Assembly (NCBI GenBank): GCA_046733355.1
Contig: JBKPOZ010000310.1
Location: 1-24,677 of the forward strand
Reading direction: 5' to 3'
DNA from: VAZQ01 sp046733355
GTDB taxonomy: Bacteria > Pseudomonadota > Alphaproteobacteria > Rhizobiales > Xanthobacteraceae
Length of the DNA: 24,677 nucleotides
Below, piece by piece: positions 24,090-24,677 of this stretch; the stretch's first letter is position 1; each line of letters opens with the position of its first letter. The translations under genes were made by a program, and so were the position numbers. The notes under the pieces are model-generated. The model was not told the origin of the DNA. It was given only the letters and a program-made list of their open reading frames with translations, and did no database searches.

Positions 24090-24677
24090 TCACTCGGCTC
24101 GAATTAGTGCCTTATCCGCTGTCCCTGATTGCATGCTGTTGAGAGAGTGCCCGATAAGACTGCGCAATGTCTCTTTCATGCCCTTCGCTAGCTCCAGCAG
24201 CGCTGGACCAGGGTCGTCCCACCGCCAATAGGCGTTATGAATTTTATGACCTGGTGGATAGTAACAGCTGGTTCCGAGAATTCGGGCCGAGATGAAGTCC
24301 CTAAACTCATCGCGCCATACGTGCGTTGGATCAAGCTTCAATGGCGGGCTCGGCTGCCCGAGGGCATCGCAATACGCCACATGACAGAGATTGATGCCAC
24401 ACAGGGCGGAAATCTCCACTTGCCCGTCCGTCCGTCCAACGGTTGGCTCGACAATCCGAAAGCTGCCGTCGCGCTGGTCGCGCTTGTATTCCATGCTGGC
24501 AAAGCCGTTTGTCAAACCAATTGATCGAAAGAAACGCACGGTCAAATCTTCCAGTTCCTCGGCAACGTCTGGTGTCGCCCAGCAACTAGCGGTCAAGCCG
24601 ATCTGAGGCGGCCAGGAGCGACCTTTACGGCCTGTAAAGGCGACCGAAGCGGGCGAGCCCATATAGCACAAGCAAAA
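24090..24677 (-). CDS. ATP-grasp domain ligase, C-terminal part (partial)
   Basis: An open frame of 196 codons enters from the right edge and stops at 24090. It shows features of the second half of ATP-grasp carboxylate-amine ligases: FTGRKGRSWPPQIGLTASCW, FFRSIGLTNGFASMEYKRD and GSFRIVEPTVGRTDGQVEIS. The EYKRD and VEPTVGR elements are where this superfamily places its metal- and ATP-contacting residues. In EPS loci such proteins may attach amino acids to sugars or make other amide bonds, but this one could be unrelated. The N-terminal half, and with it the start and any partner domain, lies outside the window. The TTG or ATG codons near 24671 are internal. Confidence 0.72.
   Translation of the reverse strand, partial: FCLCYMGSPASVAFTGRKGRSWPPQIGLTASCWATPDVAEELEDLTVRFFRSIGLTNGFASMEYKRDQRDGSFRIVEPTVGRTDGQVEISALCGINLCHVAYCDALGQPSPPLKLDPTHVWRDEFRDFISARILGTSCYYPPGHKIHNAYWRWDDPGPALLELAKGMKETLRSLIGHSLNSMQSGTADKALIRAE

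Overview
The window is an exopolysaccharide (EPS) or capsule biosynthesis locus. It is GC-rich, codes densely on both strands and has short operon junctions. ManC/CpsB, an ExoF-like export protein, a Crp/Fnr regulator and a LuxR-type regulator together suggest an alphaproteobacterium, probably Hyphomicrobiales (Bradyrhizobium- or Methylobacterium-like). The taxonomic call is inference from gene content. No tRNA, rRNA, insertion sequence, integrase or CRISPR array was seen.

Layout. Positions 1-100 hold the tail of a small Rap1a/Tai-like protein. A regulatory block follows: a Crp/Fnr-family gene (minus, 438-1112) divergent from a LuxR/NarL-type gene with a degenerate receiver domain (plus, 1493-2350). 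The 380-base gap between them carries a Crp-consensus-like site (1287-1302) and a 14-base perfect palindrome (1337-1350). manC/cpsB (2628-4031) then makes GDP-mannose. Next is a tightly packed minus-strand operon transcribed from about 9046 down to 4116: secreted GH5 glycosidase, GT2 glycosyltransferase, GMC oxidoreductase and SDR epimerase/reductase. On the plus strand, 9279-10838 encodes a large protein with a beta-propeller like the N-terminal domain of plant GINT1. A nine-gene run follows (11178-21721): FAD-dependent oxidoreductase, GT2, GT4, GT-C-like membrane protein, DUF1616-like membrane protein, a damaged GT4, Wzx-type flippase, SAM methyltransferase and acyltransferase 3. Most junctions overlap or are separated by under 20 bases. 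Convergent to it is an ExoF-like outer-membrane export protein (minus, 21860-23491). After a 598-base gap, the C-terminal part of an ATP-grasp ligase runs off the right edge.

How the genes work together (inference). ManC supplies GDP-mannose. The GT2 and GT4 enzymes and the GT-C protein build a lipid-linked repeat unit. The methyltransferase, acyltransferase and perhaps the oxidoreductases decorate it. The flippase moves it across the inner membrane, the ExoF-like protein exports it, and the GH5 enzyme trims the polymer in the periplasm. The initiating sugar-phosphate transferase, an obvious Wzy and a Wzc-type kinase are not visible, so they probably lie outside or are unrecognised.

The two most interesting structural observations are these. 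(1) The methyltransferase gene sits between two diverged copies of a 73/74-base sequence, so its annotated 5' end is a copy of the 5' end of the downstream acyltransferase gene. A strong internal Shine-Dalgarno followed by TTG offers a cleaner start. (2) The second GT4 gene has two independent lesions: ATA where ATG is expected, and a frameshift that removes the last domain segment. The restored frame ends exactly in an overlap with the flippase gene.
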